Made by a program: the position numbers and the translations under genes. Below the pieces are notes generated by a model. It saw nothing but the letters and a program-made list of their open reading frames with translations, searched no databases and was not told where the DNA came from. From positions 124,001 through 188,000 of the forward strand of contig JAKAGT010000004.1 in the NCBI GenBank assembly GCA_021825585.1: a DNA stretch of 64,000 nucleotides, written 5' to 3'. The stretch comes from Bacteroidota bacterium. GTDB lineage: Bacteria > Bacteroidota > Ignavibacteria > Kryptoniales > JAKASW01. Each line of letters starts with the position of its first letter. Positions within the stretch are counted from its first letter, which is position 1. Positions 55,879-64,000 of the stretch are shown one piece after another.

Positions 55879-56041
55879 ATCCTACCCGCCGATAAAACAA
55901 CCCGTCTTCCCGGCAGGACGGAACGAAAAGGCTATACGCACTTTTGCCAGGTCAACACGTTATCTGTTGAAGCCACCGTGCTTTTTTCTATCAATCTCTC
56001 TTTCCCCGTGGTGAGGGTCGATTCTGCAGAATCAGTCCGCG

Positions 56042-56548
56042 CTACGATTCACGAATCCCGACTTCGACTTCCGTGATGTCAAATACTCTTTTCAGTTCCT
56101 TCGGATCTATCTCGACAAGGAACCCTCGCTTCCCGCCGTTGACATAAATCTTCGGAAGATCGAAAATGGTTTTCTCGGCAAAGACCGGCAGCTTCTTTCT
56201 CGTGCCGAAGGGACTCGTGCCGCCGAACTGATACCCCGTGTGCCGTTGCGCGACATCGGCAGTGCATAGTTCGACATGCTTCACACCGACCAGTCTCGCG
56301 AGATTCTTGGCCGATACTTCCAAATCACCGTGCATCAAGACCAGGAGCGGCGTGCGGTCTTCGGTCTCCATAACTATTGTTTTTATGACCGCATGTTCAG
56401 GCACACCCAGCGACTGAGCAGAGACTCTGGTACCGCCGTGCTCCACGTAATCATAAAGGTGGGGCGCAAACTCGACCTTCTTTTCTCTAAGCTCCCTGAC
56501 TGCCGTAGTAATCGGATAGTTTTCACGCATTCTGTTTTCCATGTTCAA
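56042..56548 (-). CDS. YbaK/EbsC-type Cys-tRNA(Pro) deacylase
   Basis: VSAQSLGVPEHAVIKTIVMETED..LVGVKHVELCTADVAQRHTGYQFGGTSPFGTRKKLPVFAEKTIFDLPKIYVNGGKRGFLVEIDP. Confidence 0.92.
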   Translation of the reverse strand: MNMENRMRENYPITTAVRELREKKVEFAPHLYDYVEHGGTRVSAQSLGVPEHAVIKTIVMETEDRTPLLVLMHGDLEVSAKNLARLVGVKHVELCTADVAQRHTGYQFGGTSPFGTRKKLPVFAEKTIFDLPKIYVNGGKRGFLVEIDPKELKRVFDITEVEVGIRES

Positions 56549-56614
56549 CGGTCAAATTGTAACCTTCGGGGCGACACGTGGTTCATCGCGCACAGAGCAC
56601 GGCGCCCTGACATC

Positions 56615-57004
56615 TCATTCTGGAATCCGGTCCTTCGCACGAGATGTGCCACGCTTAGCACCATGCGCGCTGTGTTTCTTTCCTTTGGAATTTCCTCCGG
56701 CACTATACTCCGCCAAGTCTATCTTATCGTTTACGAAGACTATCCCCTCCTTTTCCAGAAGGCGTCTCTGACTTTCGTGTGCGCCCGTATGTCTGCGAAG
56801 CGAAACCATCCCCTTCGCATTTATGATCCTGTGCCAGGGTACATCGGAGTTCGGAGGTAAATTATGAAGCGCGTAGCCGACCAGCCTGGCGTGTCCCCTC
56901 AAGTCGCAGAGTCTGGCAATTTGTCCGTAGGTCGCAACGCGCCCCTTACGGACTCCCTTCACCGCTTTCCATATACGGAAGTATAAATCGGGGTAATTCT
57001 TCAT
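56615..57004 (-). CDS. Alkyltransferase-like (ATL) MGMT-family protein
   Basis: KGRVATYGQIARLCDLRGHARLVGYALHNLPPNSDVPWHRIINAKG; the MGMT PCHR motif is PWHR, i.e. lacks the catalytic Cys. Confidence 0.9.
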   Translation of the reverse strand: MKNYPDLYFRIWKAVKGVRKGRVATYGQIARLCDLRGHARLVGYALHNLPPNSDVPWHRIINAKGMVSLRRHTGAHESQRRLLEKEGIVFVNDKIDLAEYSAGGNSKGKKHSAHGAKRGTSRAKDRIPE

Positions 57005-57205
57005 CTAAATAAATTTGAAACATAAGATGGAAAAATCAAAAGGAATTGAGTCGACGACCCAAACTTAAACCGAAGATTGCCCTTCACCCGGGAGGAAAAC
57101 ACCGTGGGTTGTCAGGCTAAGTTAGAGAGAACACATACGGGGATTCACGCCCCCCGGCTCGCATGACTCCCGGCCGGGTCCCTGGAAGCTATTTGTGGCG
57201 CCTAA

Positions 57206-57577
57206 TCAGTCGTCCACACCCACCGGGGTGAACATCTCCGCGTCTGCGAGGGAGGAGACTATGTAGTTTGCGAGGACACCGATCCTCCACTTCTCCCTGT
57301 CGTCCTCGGCGACGGTTTCCACAGACTGGTTGTCCTTGTATACGGCGACGCAATCGCCGAGTTCACCCTCCGCGACAAATGTATAGTCCTGTTGTCCGAT
57401 CTTGGCGATCATAGAATAAAGAGTGGAATGCACTTCCGCCATCTCGAGCATGCGCGCCTCCATCTCTTCTTCCTCATATGCACGGAAAGTAACCCGGTAC
57501 TCTCCTTCTCCGATCGATACGATGTTTTGAACTACGCCTAAGTAATTGTCCACGTTCTTATCTCCTTTCATTCTCAC
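57206..57577 (-). CDS. Hypothetical protein
   Basis: 123-aa acidic ORF; no family recognised. Confidence 0.6.
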   Translation of the reverse strand: MRMKGDKNVDNYLGVVQNIVSIGEGEYRVTFRAYEEEEMEARMLEMAEVHSTLYSMIAKIGQQDYTFVAEGELGDCVAVYKDNQSVETVAEDDREKWRIGVLANYIVSSLADAEMFTPVGVDD

Positions 57578-57782
57578 GTTTGCGACTCATATATAACCGT
57601 TACCAGTGGCACAGTTCCTATCATTGCATGATATTAATTCGATTCTGGTCCTTTTAATCCTTTTTTCGGACTTTCAGTTGCGCTCTTGAAGTTCATGCGA
57701 TTTTTGGCGTAATTAACACATTCTGGACACCCCGTCAAAAATATTCCCCTAAAACAACCAGAGAGACTAAGGACGCCTAACA

Positions 57783-59294
57783 ATGTTCAAGGATCACCCT
57801 AAAGGATTGTATGTGCTCTTCTTTACAGAAATGTGGGAGCGCTTCGGTTTCTATACCGTTCTTTCGATTTTCGTGCTTTACCTCGCACAGAACTTCCATT
57901 GGAGTGAGGCCACTATCGGAAATATATACGGCTTGTTTCTCGCCGCCGTGTTCTTCCTGCCGCTGTTCGGCGGCTGGATCGCAGACAACATACTCGGATA
58001 CGGTCGGACCATCCTCCTTGGGGCGTTCACGTCCGCAGTGGGCTATACTCTTCTGGCAATCCCGACCAAGTCGCCGGTGCTCCTCTTCACCTCACTCATA
58101 GTAATCTCGATGGGGAACGGCCTCTTCAAGGCAAACACGTATGTGATCGTCGGAAATCTATATCCGGAGGCGAGCGGTTCGCTCAAGGATGCAGCGTTCA
58201 ACATATTTTATATGGGGATAAACCTCGGCGCGTTTCTGGCTCCCCTCGCCGCCTCGTCGATAAAAGACTTCATGATGAGCGAATACCATATGTCCCTTGT
58301 CCATGCCTATAACGCCGCCTTCGGCGCCTCCGCTGTGGGAATGCTGATTGCAATTACAATCTTCACTTCCTTCAGGAAGTACTACAAGATGGCGGACTAC
58401 AGGAGCAAGGACCGGACAAAGGGAGAAGGCGACGCGAAGCCCCTGACGAAGGCCGAGGAAAAAGAGAGGATAACTTCGCTTCTGATAATCTTCGCGGTCG
58501 TGATTTTTTTCTGGATGGCGTACTATCAAAACGGCTATACCCTCACGTTCTTCGCGAAGAACTATACGATGGCAGCTGTAGACAGGTTTACATATTTGCT
58601 TTTCGATCCGCTGTCGCTTATCTCGGTACTTACGCTGCTTCTCGGACTTTCGGCAGTGATAAGGAAAGCGTCTACGCAGAAATCCAGGATGACCGGCGGC
58701 CTCTTCTCGCTCGCGGCTCTCACAGTGATGATTTACAAAGTCGGCAGTTTCGCTCCCGCTAACCCGATCTCGCCGGAAAGTTTTCAGGCGTTTAATCCGC
58801 TTTTCATCATATTCCTGACCCCTATCGTGGTTGCGATGTTCGGATACATGAACAGAAAGAAAACCGAGCCGTCCTCACCGGAAAAGATGGGATTGGGAAT
58901 GGTAGCCGAATCTCTTTCGTTCATCATTATGATTTTTGCCGCAATCGGTCTTCCTGCAATTGCAATAGCATCAACTTCACTCTACTCGCACGTTACTCCG
59001 TACTGGCTCATCTCGTCGTACTTCATGATTACCGTCGCGGAGCTGCTTCTGAGTCCGATGGGGCTGTCATTCGTATCGAAGGTCGCTCCCGAAAGGATGA
59101 AAGGAGCGATGATGGGAGCATGGTTTGCCGCACAGGCAATAGGAAGCTACCTGTCGGGGTTTGTCGGAAGGTTCTACGCTGAGTGGCAGCTCTGGCAGTT
59201 CTTCCTTCTCTTCGTTTGCACATCACTTGTCGGAGGAGCGGTGATTTTCATGTTCATGAAAAGATTGAAGAAGGTCAGCGCCGCCGTCTCGTAA
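57783..59294 (+). CDS. POT-family (proton-dependent oligopeptide) transporter
   Basis: HPKGLYVLFFTEMWERFGFYTVLSIFVLYL; GNGLFKANTYVIVGNLYPE; FNIFYMGINLGAFLAPL. Confidence 0.95.
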   Translation: MFKDHPKGLYVLFFTEMWERFGFYTVLSIFVLYLAQNFHWSEATIGNIYGLFLAAVFFLPLFGGWIADNILGYGRTILLGAFTSAVGYTLLAIPTKSPVLLFTSLIVISMGNGLFKANTYVIVGNLYPEASGSLKDAAFNIFYMGINLGAFLAPLAASSIKDFMMSEYHMSLVHAYNAAFGASAVGMLIAITIFTSFRKYYKMADYRSKDRTKGEGDAKPLTKAEEKERITSLLIIFAVVIFFWMAYYQNGYTLTFFAKNYTMAAVDRFTYLLFDPLSLISVLTLLLGLSAVIRKASTQKSRMTGGLFSLAALTVMIYKVGSFAPANPISPESFQAFNPLFIIFLTPIVVAMFGYMNRKKTEPSSPEKMGLGMVAESLSFIIMIFAAIGLPAIAIASTSLYSHVTPYWLISSYFMITVAELLLSPMGLSFVSKVAPERMKGAMMGAWFAAQAIGSYLSGFVGRFYAEWQLWQFFLLFVCTSLVGGAVIFMFMKRLKKVSAAVS

Positions 59295-59525
59295 TCAAAC
59301 GGCGGATTCTGAGAGATACAACAAAAGGGGACCACGAAACGTGATGCTCGTTCTTGATAACCGCGATGACGTTCCGACGTGAGCCAATTTATCATTAAGA
59401 CATTCGGTGCGCTTGTGGTCCTCGTTTTCACCATGTAGTCTCAGATTGCCGCTACAACAGGATCGGCGTGATTACCCAACAGGTACTCCCCCATTGGGAT
59501 CTCCCCTACTCCTGTTCGGGGATGA

Positions 59526-59634
59526 GCCTGGAAACGTGGACGAAAAGTCTGTTTGGTGAAAATTCGTCTTCGAGTTTTGCAGATATTCAAGCGTCCCATC
59601 TTCAACATGGGGGTTCTCGTCCACGTCTCTAGGC
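59526..59634. other. Long-range imperfect inverted repeat (structured intergenic candidate)
   Basis: GCCTGGAAACGTGGACGAAAA (59526-59546) pairs with TTCTCGTCCACGTCTCTAGGC (59614-59634), 3 mismatches; inner CCCATcttcaacATGGG. Confidence 0.6.
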
Positions 59635-59667
59635 CCGTTTTGCACGCTCTCAGTGGTTACACATAGG

Positions 59668-60903
59668 CTACTCTATGCCGTAATATGGTGCACCCTCTTT
59701 TCTCACGACAAACTGCAGGAGTTGGCCCGACAAGGTGGATGCATAGAGATTGGCCCCGATCCATGCGAACGATCTGCACGGGGAATTCAAGGCACCTGTT
59801 GCAACAAACAACGAGTAAGGTCTTCCAATAATTCCTCCCGGATGTACAACAATCAAGTAGTCGGATGAGTCCGTACCGACGTACATGTCGCCGCTGGCCG
59901 AAAATGTGATTGCATAAATGTTACTTCCGCCCGAGGGATCGCTCGACAGGTCGAAGTACGGCTCCGGGGTTCCGAGGGAATCGTTTATGATCGGGGCTCT
60001 TAGAACTTGCATCGGGGAAGTACTCGTGACGCTCGCAGCAATATAGAGGCTGCCGTTGAAATAGCGAAGCGCTTTTACGCTTGAGGTAAACGGAAAACTC
60101 TTAAAATTCCCATTGGGATCGAGCATGAAAATTTTCCCGCCGGTTCCACCGATCCACAGATTGTGTGAGGGGTCGAAATCCAGGTCAACAAATCCACCGG
60201 AGGTGGCGGATTTCCATAATTGAGGGGTGCCGCCGCCCGGGGCAACTCTGTATATTGCCCTGTTTCCTCTTACAGCGTAGAGGTACCCGCCGGGACCGAA
60301 CTTCAGAGCGTTCCATCCCACCAATCCGGTAGTCGGACCGGCGTAGCTGGTGTTGCTGGTCGGTGCCATTTTGAAGATTCCCCTGTCGACGTTGCCCGAC
60401 GACATCGCAGCATACAACTCGAAATCCGCACTTCCACTGACCCCGTATGCCGCCTGGTTCGCGGCAAACCCTCCGTATTCGGAGACCGTGTTGATCAATT
60501 TATACGCCGTCGTGCCATACTGCAGTGCTCCGTGGACTGTCACTTGCACATAGATAGTGTCGCCATAAAGTGCCGGCGCTTGTACGGATAATCTGGTCGG
60601 GGTCACGCTGAAAACCGTGCCGCGGAAAACCGTATTGTTTGGAACTCCCGGTTTAACAAAAAACACCAATACGCTATCGGGGCTGGAGGAGAAGTTCTTG
60701 CCGTAGATCGTCACGGTATCGATACCTGCGAGCGCACTCCCGGAAGGTGAGAGACTGTCCACGACAGGGTCCGAGAGATACTTCTGCGCCGGATCGTACA
60801 GGCTTGGAGTCGTCGCCGGCTTGCAGCCTACAATGTTCAACGTGATACTCGCCAGCGCCGCGATCGTGGACAACAACATTATCTGTTCAACAATCCTTTT
60901 CAT
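59668..60903 (-). CDS. Secreted IPT/TIG-domain protein with beta-propeller-like C-terminal part
   Basis: PVVDSLSPSGSALAGIDTVTIYGKNFSSSPDSVLVFF TIG motif; lipoprotein-like signal LASITLNIVGC. Confidence 0.75.
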   Translation of the reverse strand: MKRIVEQIMLLSTIAALASITLNIVGCKPATTPSLYDPAQKYLSDPVVDSLSPSGSALAGIDTVTIYGKNFSSSPDSVLVFFVKPGVPNNTVFRGTVFSVTPTRLSVQAPALYGDTIYVQVTVHGALQYGTTAYKLINTVSEYGGFAANQAAYGVSGSADFELYAAMSSGNVDRGIFKMAPTSNTSYAGPTTGLVGWNALKFGPGGYLYAVRGNRAIYRVAPGGGTPQLWKSATSGGFVDLDFDPSHNLWIGGTGGKIFMLDPNGNFKSFPFTSSVKALRYFNGSLYIAASVTSTSPMQVLRAPIINDSLGTPEPYFDLSSDPSGGSNIYAITFSASGDMYVGTDSSDYLIVVHPGGIIGRPYSLFVATGALNSPCRSFAWIGANLYASTLSGQLLQFVVRKEGAPYYGIE

Positions 60904-61073
60904 GTTGATTTCCTTGTCTCCATTATTGTTGTACCTTTCCCGCTCCGACATTAGATAAATTTGATGATGCGGGATGCCGCATAAAGCGGCACTTTTTCTG
61001 CTCGTGTGCCATAAGGCTCACTGTGGTCATTATTGTTCTACCATCTTTTCCTATTCATGTGCTGTAAGGCTCC

Positions 61074-63614
61074 TTATCTGATGATTACACATTTCTGAAA
61101 CCCTGTGTCGCCCTTTCGGTACTCTACTACTCCGGTGTTAGGGTCGGTAAAGTCCTGTGTCACCGTGAAATGGACGATATATATTCCACTCACCACGACC
61201 TGGCCAGATGAAGTGTTTGACAGCCAGGTTTCATCACCGCTCCCGTTATCATGGACGATCGTGTTGATCAGGAAGCCGCTTTCCGTGTAGATCCTGATGA
61301 TACAGTGACCGGGAATATTGAGGAACATGATCTTGTCAGGTTCGCCGGGGAACTGCAAGTCTGCCGACTTGATGTTATACGGGTTAGGAACTATCCGAAT
61401 GGCGTCGATCCACTTCCTGGTGGAGTACTTTGAGACAACTGAATCAGGGAGATCGATTCTGTTTCCGTTCAGAGTAATCTCAACTTCATGCGCAGATTTC
61501 GCGTTGGCAATTTTCACCGCGTACCACACCTGGCCTATTGTTTTGAGATATGTAGGGTCGAGCTTGAACGAAAAAGAGCCGGAGCCGTTCGCAAGTCGGA
61601 TAGGCAATTGCCCGAGTGGAGGCGTAAATACGTTCTGGTTTCCGTTCGTGTCCGTGGCAGTGATACTGAACTCGACTATGCCTGGGGCTCCATTTGGATA
61701 GCTCGGGTCAAGCTGAAACCGAACTACATTTGCAGTGTCAATTACCCCCAGGGGGAGTTCGGCGGTAGCGCTCGGAGGGAGCGGCCCCGCGGGTCTCCTC
61801 AAGTAAGCGGCTATATTGGTCTTTGTATAGAACCTGCTGCTTAGCAGGGGACCGGTCGGGTTTGCCACGCCGGAGGTGTTATTGCTGCCGTCGTTGAAAG
61901 AGCAAATGTAGTAGTAGTATGAAAATCCTCTCCGTGCAGTTACGTCGTTGTATTCCTTAGTTCCCGGAGGAACCGTCGCTATCAGATCGAAAGTTGTATC
62001 GGGGGTGCCCACCGCACGGAAGAGCTTGTATCCCGCAAATCCGGGAGTCCCCTCCGACGGACTCGGATCCCAGGTGAGCGAAATGCGGTCGCCGCCTGAA
62101 GCCACGCTGAACATCGGCGGCGGCTGCGGGGGTTGAGGAATATTATACCCGAGTTCATAGTCCCTAACGGCTCGGCTGAAAGTTTCCATGATTGAGTCAG
62201 CGCCGGTCAGAACCCATGTGTCTTTGTAGACATTGAAGTCCGTTGTGGTGGCTCCATCCGGCAATGTGAATGGCCCCTTGTCACTTGGATTCTTGAATGC
62301 AGCCCACCATCTTCTGCCGATTTGCCAGCATGCATCCCGGCTTAGACCGTTAACACCTTCCGCGATTACTATGACCACGCTGTCCCCGGGGTTTATGTCC
62401 CAAGGCCCGTATGCCATCCATAGGCCCGTGCCGCCGCCGTCGTTGTGTACTTTCCACGGGTCAACCAGCGCCGGCGGATTGTAATGCTTCTCATAGAATC
62501 GCTCCGATGGACTACCCAGTCCTTTGTACGGGATTCCACTCAGCATCGCATAACAGTCTGCCTGCTGGGGAGCGGTAGATGGTGTCAGTGTCCCGAGGCC
62601 CGGATACGTGTCTCCAGCATGCCAGCCGAGAACGGCCGGCTGGTTGACGTCGTCAGTCCTGTCCGCAGTGGACTTGTCAACATGAAGTGTAACTATCCCG
62701 CAGAATTGTGGCGAGCATAGTCTTCCTGTTCCTGTGCCTGTGAATCCGCCGTCAGGCGAACCGATATTGTCGTACGGGTTCTCGGCCCTCTGTCCGGTCC
62801 ACTCGAAACCGGCGCGAAGCCATTGGGGAATTCCACTCGCTTCAGTCAGGCTTGAAACTTCACCGGCGTGCTGAGCATAATTCTCTCCACGCCGCGAGGT
62901 CCAGCTATGCTTTCCATATTCCTGATCGTAGCCCATCTTGTCCGCCCCTTCGCGGCAGACGCTGTAGCGGTTCATGAAACCGAACCTGAATCCCCTGACC
63001 GGAGCGTTCAGTACTTTCTGATTAGTGCCGTTCACATAACCGGTGTTCTTGAATGTGTACTCAAGTATGAAGTAGTTATCGTGGTACTGCTGACTGAACG
63101 CGAGCACCTTTCTTGTCATCGTAATGCCCATAGTCGTGTTGACGACGTTTGTGACAACGCGGTCGGCCACCTGGTTTGGGTCCACGGCGTCGACGTCTCC
63201 CGTATAAGGAGCACTTACGTCAATGCCATCCACATAGACAGTTGGGTTGGCAAATTTAGCTGTCTCCTTCAACTCGGTCGGGAAGACATTGGTCAGCGCG
63301 TAGCCTGAATTAATGGGGACACAGTAGTTGGCCCACTGATTCCCGGAAGCGTCCGTGAAGTTCTGGCAGCCTATCCACGTTCGCTCTATGACCGCGTTAT
63401 CCTGCAGCAGATAGTCAGAGGGCCAGGTCAGGCCTTCGTAGTAAACATTGTTCCATGCTCTCTCCGACCCGATAGAGGTGAACTTGCTTTGAAGTGAGCC
63501 GACACGGATGTATCGCGTTTCCGTTCCGGTAAGTTGCGCCATCACTGGTTGCACGGCCGAAAAAGACAAAACCGCGGCAGCAAGAGCGAGCAGGTATTTT
63601 TGCAAACGAAACAT
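61074..63614 (-). CDS. Secreted FnIII-containing protein with variant C-terminal sorting-like domain (29630-31744 type)
   Basis: Signal peptide after M-FRLQKYLLALAAAVLS; FnIII DRISLTWDPSPSEG..; C-term IRIVPNPYN..GEPDKIMFLNIPGHCIIRIYTESG..VVSGIYIVHF..QKCVIIR. Confidence 0.7.
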   Translation of the reverse strand: MFRLQKYLLALAAAVLSFSAVQPVMAQLTGTETRYIRVGSLQSKFTSIGSERAWNNVYYEGLTWPSDYLLQDNAVIERTWIGCQNFTDASGNQWANYCVPINSGYALTNVFPTELKETAKFANPTVYVDGIDVSAPYTGDVDAVDPNQVADRVVTNVVNTTMGITMTRKVLAFSQQYHDNYFILEYTFKNTGYVNGTNQKVLNAPVRGFRFGFMNRYSVCREGADKMGYDQEYGKHSWTSRRGENYAQHAGEVSSLTEASGIPQWLRAGFEWTGQRAENPYDNIGSPDGGFTGTGTGRLCSPQFCGIVTLHVDKSTADRTDDVNQPAVLGWHAGDTYPGLGTLTPSTAPQQADCYAMLSGIPYKGLGSPSERFYEKHYNPPALVDPWKVHNDGGGTGLWMAYGPWDINPGDSVVIVIAEGVNGLSRDACWQIGRRWWAAFKNPSDKGPFTLPDGATTTDFNVYKDTWVLTGADSIMETFSRAVRDYELGYNIPQPPQPPPMFSVASGGDRISLTWDPSPSEGTPGFAGYKLFRAVGTPDTTFDLIATVPPGTKEYNDVTARRGFSYYYYICSFNDGSNNTSGVANPTGPLLSSRFYTKTNIAAYLRRPAGPLPPSATAELPLGVIDTANVVRFQLDPSYPNGAPGIVEFSITATDTNGNQNVFTPPLGQLPIRLANGSGSFSFKLDPTYLKTIGQVWYAVKIANAKSAHEVEITLNGNRIDLPDSVVSKYSTRKWIDAIRIVPNPYNIKSADLQFPGEPDKIMFLNIPGHCIIRIYTESGFLINTIVHDNGSGDETWLSNTSSGQVVVSGIYIVHFTVTQDFTDPNTGVVEYRKGDTGFQKCVIIR

Positions 63615-63649
63615 CTTATTTCTCCCTTTTGTCATCGCAAAGATTGAAC

Positions 63650-64000
63650 TCAGAAATTGAATCTGACGCCGATGCTGTAATAGCGGGGATTAAGAAACGC
63701 CATCGACATATTGTTCGGCATGTTGATATACGATTTCGTTTCTATTCTCCTGTTGTTAGCGGCCGTAATTGCCGGATCATTGTTCGGGTTCAGCTGGAGG
63801 GGATCATACGCGACTCCGAGAGGGCGGTAATCGCCAATCCTGTCGTTTCCTTTCTGGATTCCGGTTTCGAACGGGAAGCGGAGCGATGCCAGATAATCCT
63901 GGTAATCATACGAGTCTACGAAGCCTGCAGAACTGAGGTATTTGAAATTGAACACGTTCGTGATGTCAAGATAGACCTGCAGATTCAATCCGGAGCCCAG
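63650..64000 (-). CDS. TonB-dependent receptor, C-terminal part (runs off right edge)
   Basis: MNLQVYLDITNVFNFKYLS..NPRYYSIGVRFNF barrel C-terminus; frame open beyond the window. Confidence 0.75.
   Translation of the reverse strand: MGSGLNLQVYLDITNVFNFKYLSSAGFVDSYDYQDYLASLRFPFETGIQKGNDRIGDYRPLGVAYDPLQLNPNNDPAITAANNRRIETKSYINMPNNMSMAFLNPRYYSIGVRFNF

Noticed and set aside
55682-56014. 110-aa plus-strand ORF
   Set aside because: Overlaps several strong hairpins and a terminator; sequence has no protein-like conservation signal; more likely non-coding.
56560-56600. Fragment ccttcggggcgacacgtgg resembling the 47.6-kb repeat
   Set aside because: Only a short partial match; could be chance.
57060-57205. 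Short GC-rich segment with CCCGGCCGGG and a 20-codon GTG ORF after ggagg
   Set aside because: No convincing structure, family or length; insufficient support.
61009-61074. Imperfect direct repeat gtgccataaggctcac / gtgctgtaaggctcct and a TGCCGC..GCGGCA hairpin
   Set aside because: Too short and imperfect to claim an element; may be simple 3' UTR structure.

Overview
This window looks like chromosomal DNA from a FCB-group bacterium, probably close to Ignavibacteria. That placement is an inference from type IX secretion (T9SS) C-terminal sorting domains of the 'NYPNPFNPTT..ISYQL..VTLKVYDILGREVATLVN' type, TonB-dependent receptors and a PorV-like protein. No rRNA, tRNA, CRISPR array, prophage or intact transposase was recognised.

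Layout:
(1) 0-4.5 kb, minus strand: yceD-rpmF-plsX-fabH-fabD-[Cys-rich DUF3109/YkgJ-like]-fabG. Only the fabG N-terminus is present, at the left edge.
(2) 5-38 kb: secretome island with two peptidoglycan amidases, a transglutaminase-like protein, TIM-barrel and GH18 glycosidases, a delta-60 repeat protein, seven proteins with canonical T9SS CTDs, three complete TonB receptors and a PorV-like protein.
(3) 38-46.8 kb, plus strand: run of tandem GNATs, a DUF5009/NagX-like protein, a PIG-L deacetylase, an SSS symporter with an unlisted 57-aa ORF, an arabinofuranosidase-like GH and a NamZ/DUF1343 homologue, closed by a good terminator.
(4) 47.3-49.4 kb: scar locus with a 143-bp repeat array around a GIY-YIG gene, two Eco57I-like C-terminal remnants and a 42-bp tandem repeat.
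(5) 49.6-64 kb: ECF sigma/anti-sigma pair, FolD fused to a four-helix-bundle (23S-IVP-like) domain, YmdB without a canonical start codon, CcmF plus a coupled Cys-rich protein, YbaK, an alkyltransferase-like protein, a POT transporter and a second FnIII-secreted-protein/TonB-receptor module cut by the right edge.

Strongest leads: the FolD-IVP fusion and its associated AAACTCTAAA repeat; the 143-bp REP-like unit that carries the 5' end of the GIY-YIG gene; the duplicated TonB-receptor/beta-helix T9SS pair; the amino-sugar/peptidoglycan salvage-like operon with its micro-ORF; a 104-bp MITE-like element; and structured intergenic RNA candidates at 55.7 and 59.5 kb. All family calls are by eye; no searches were run.
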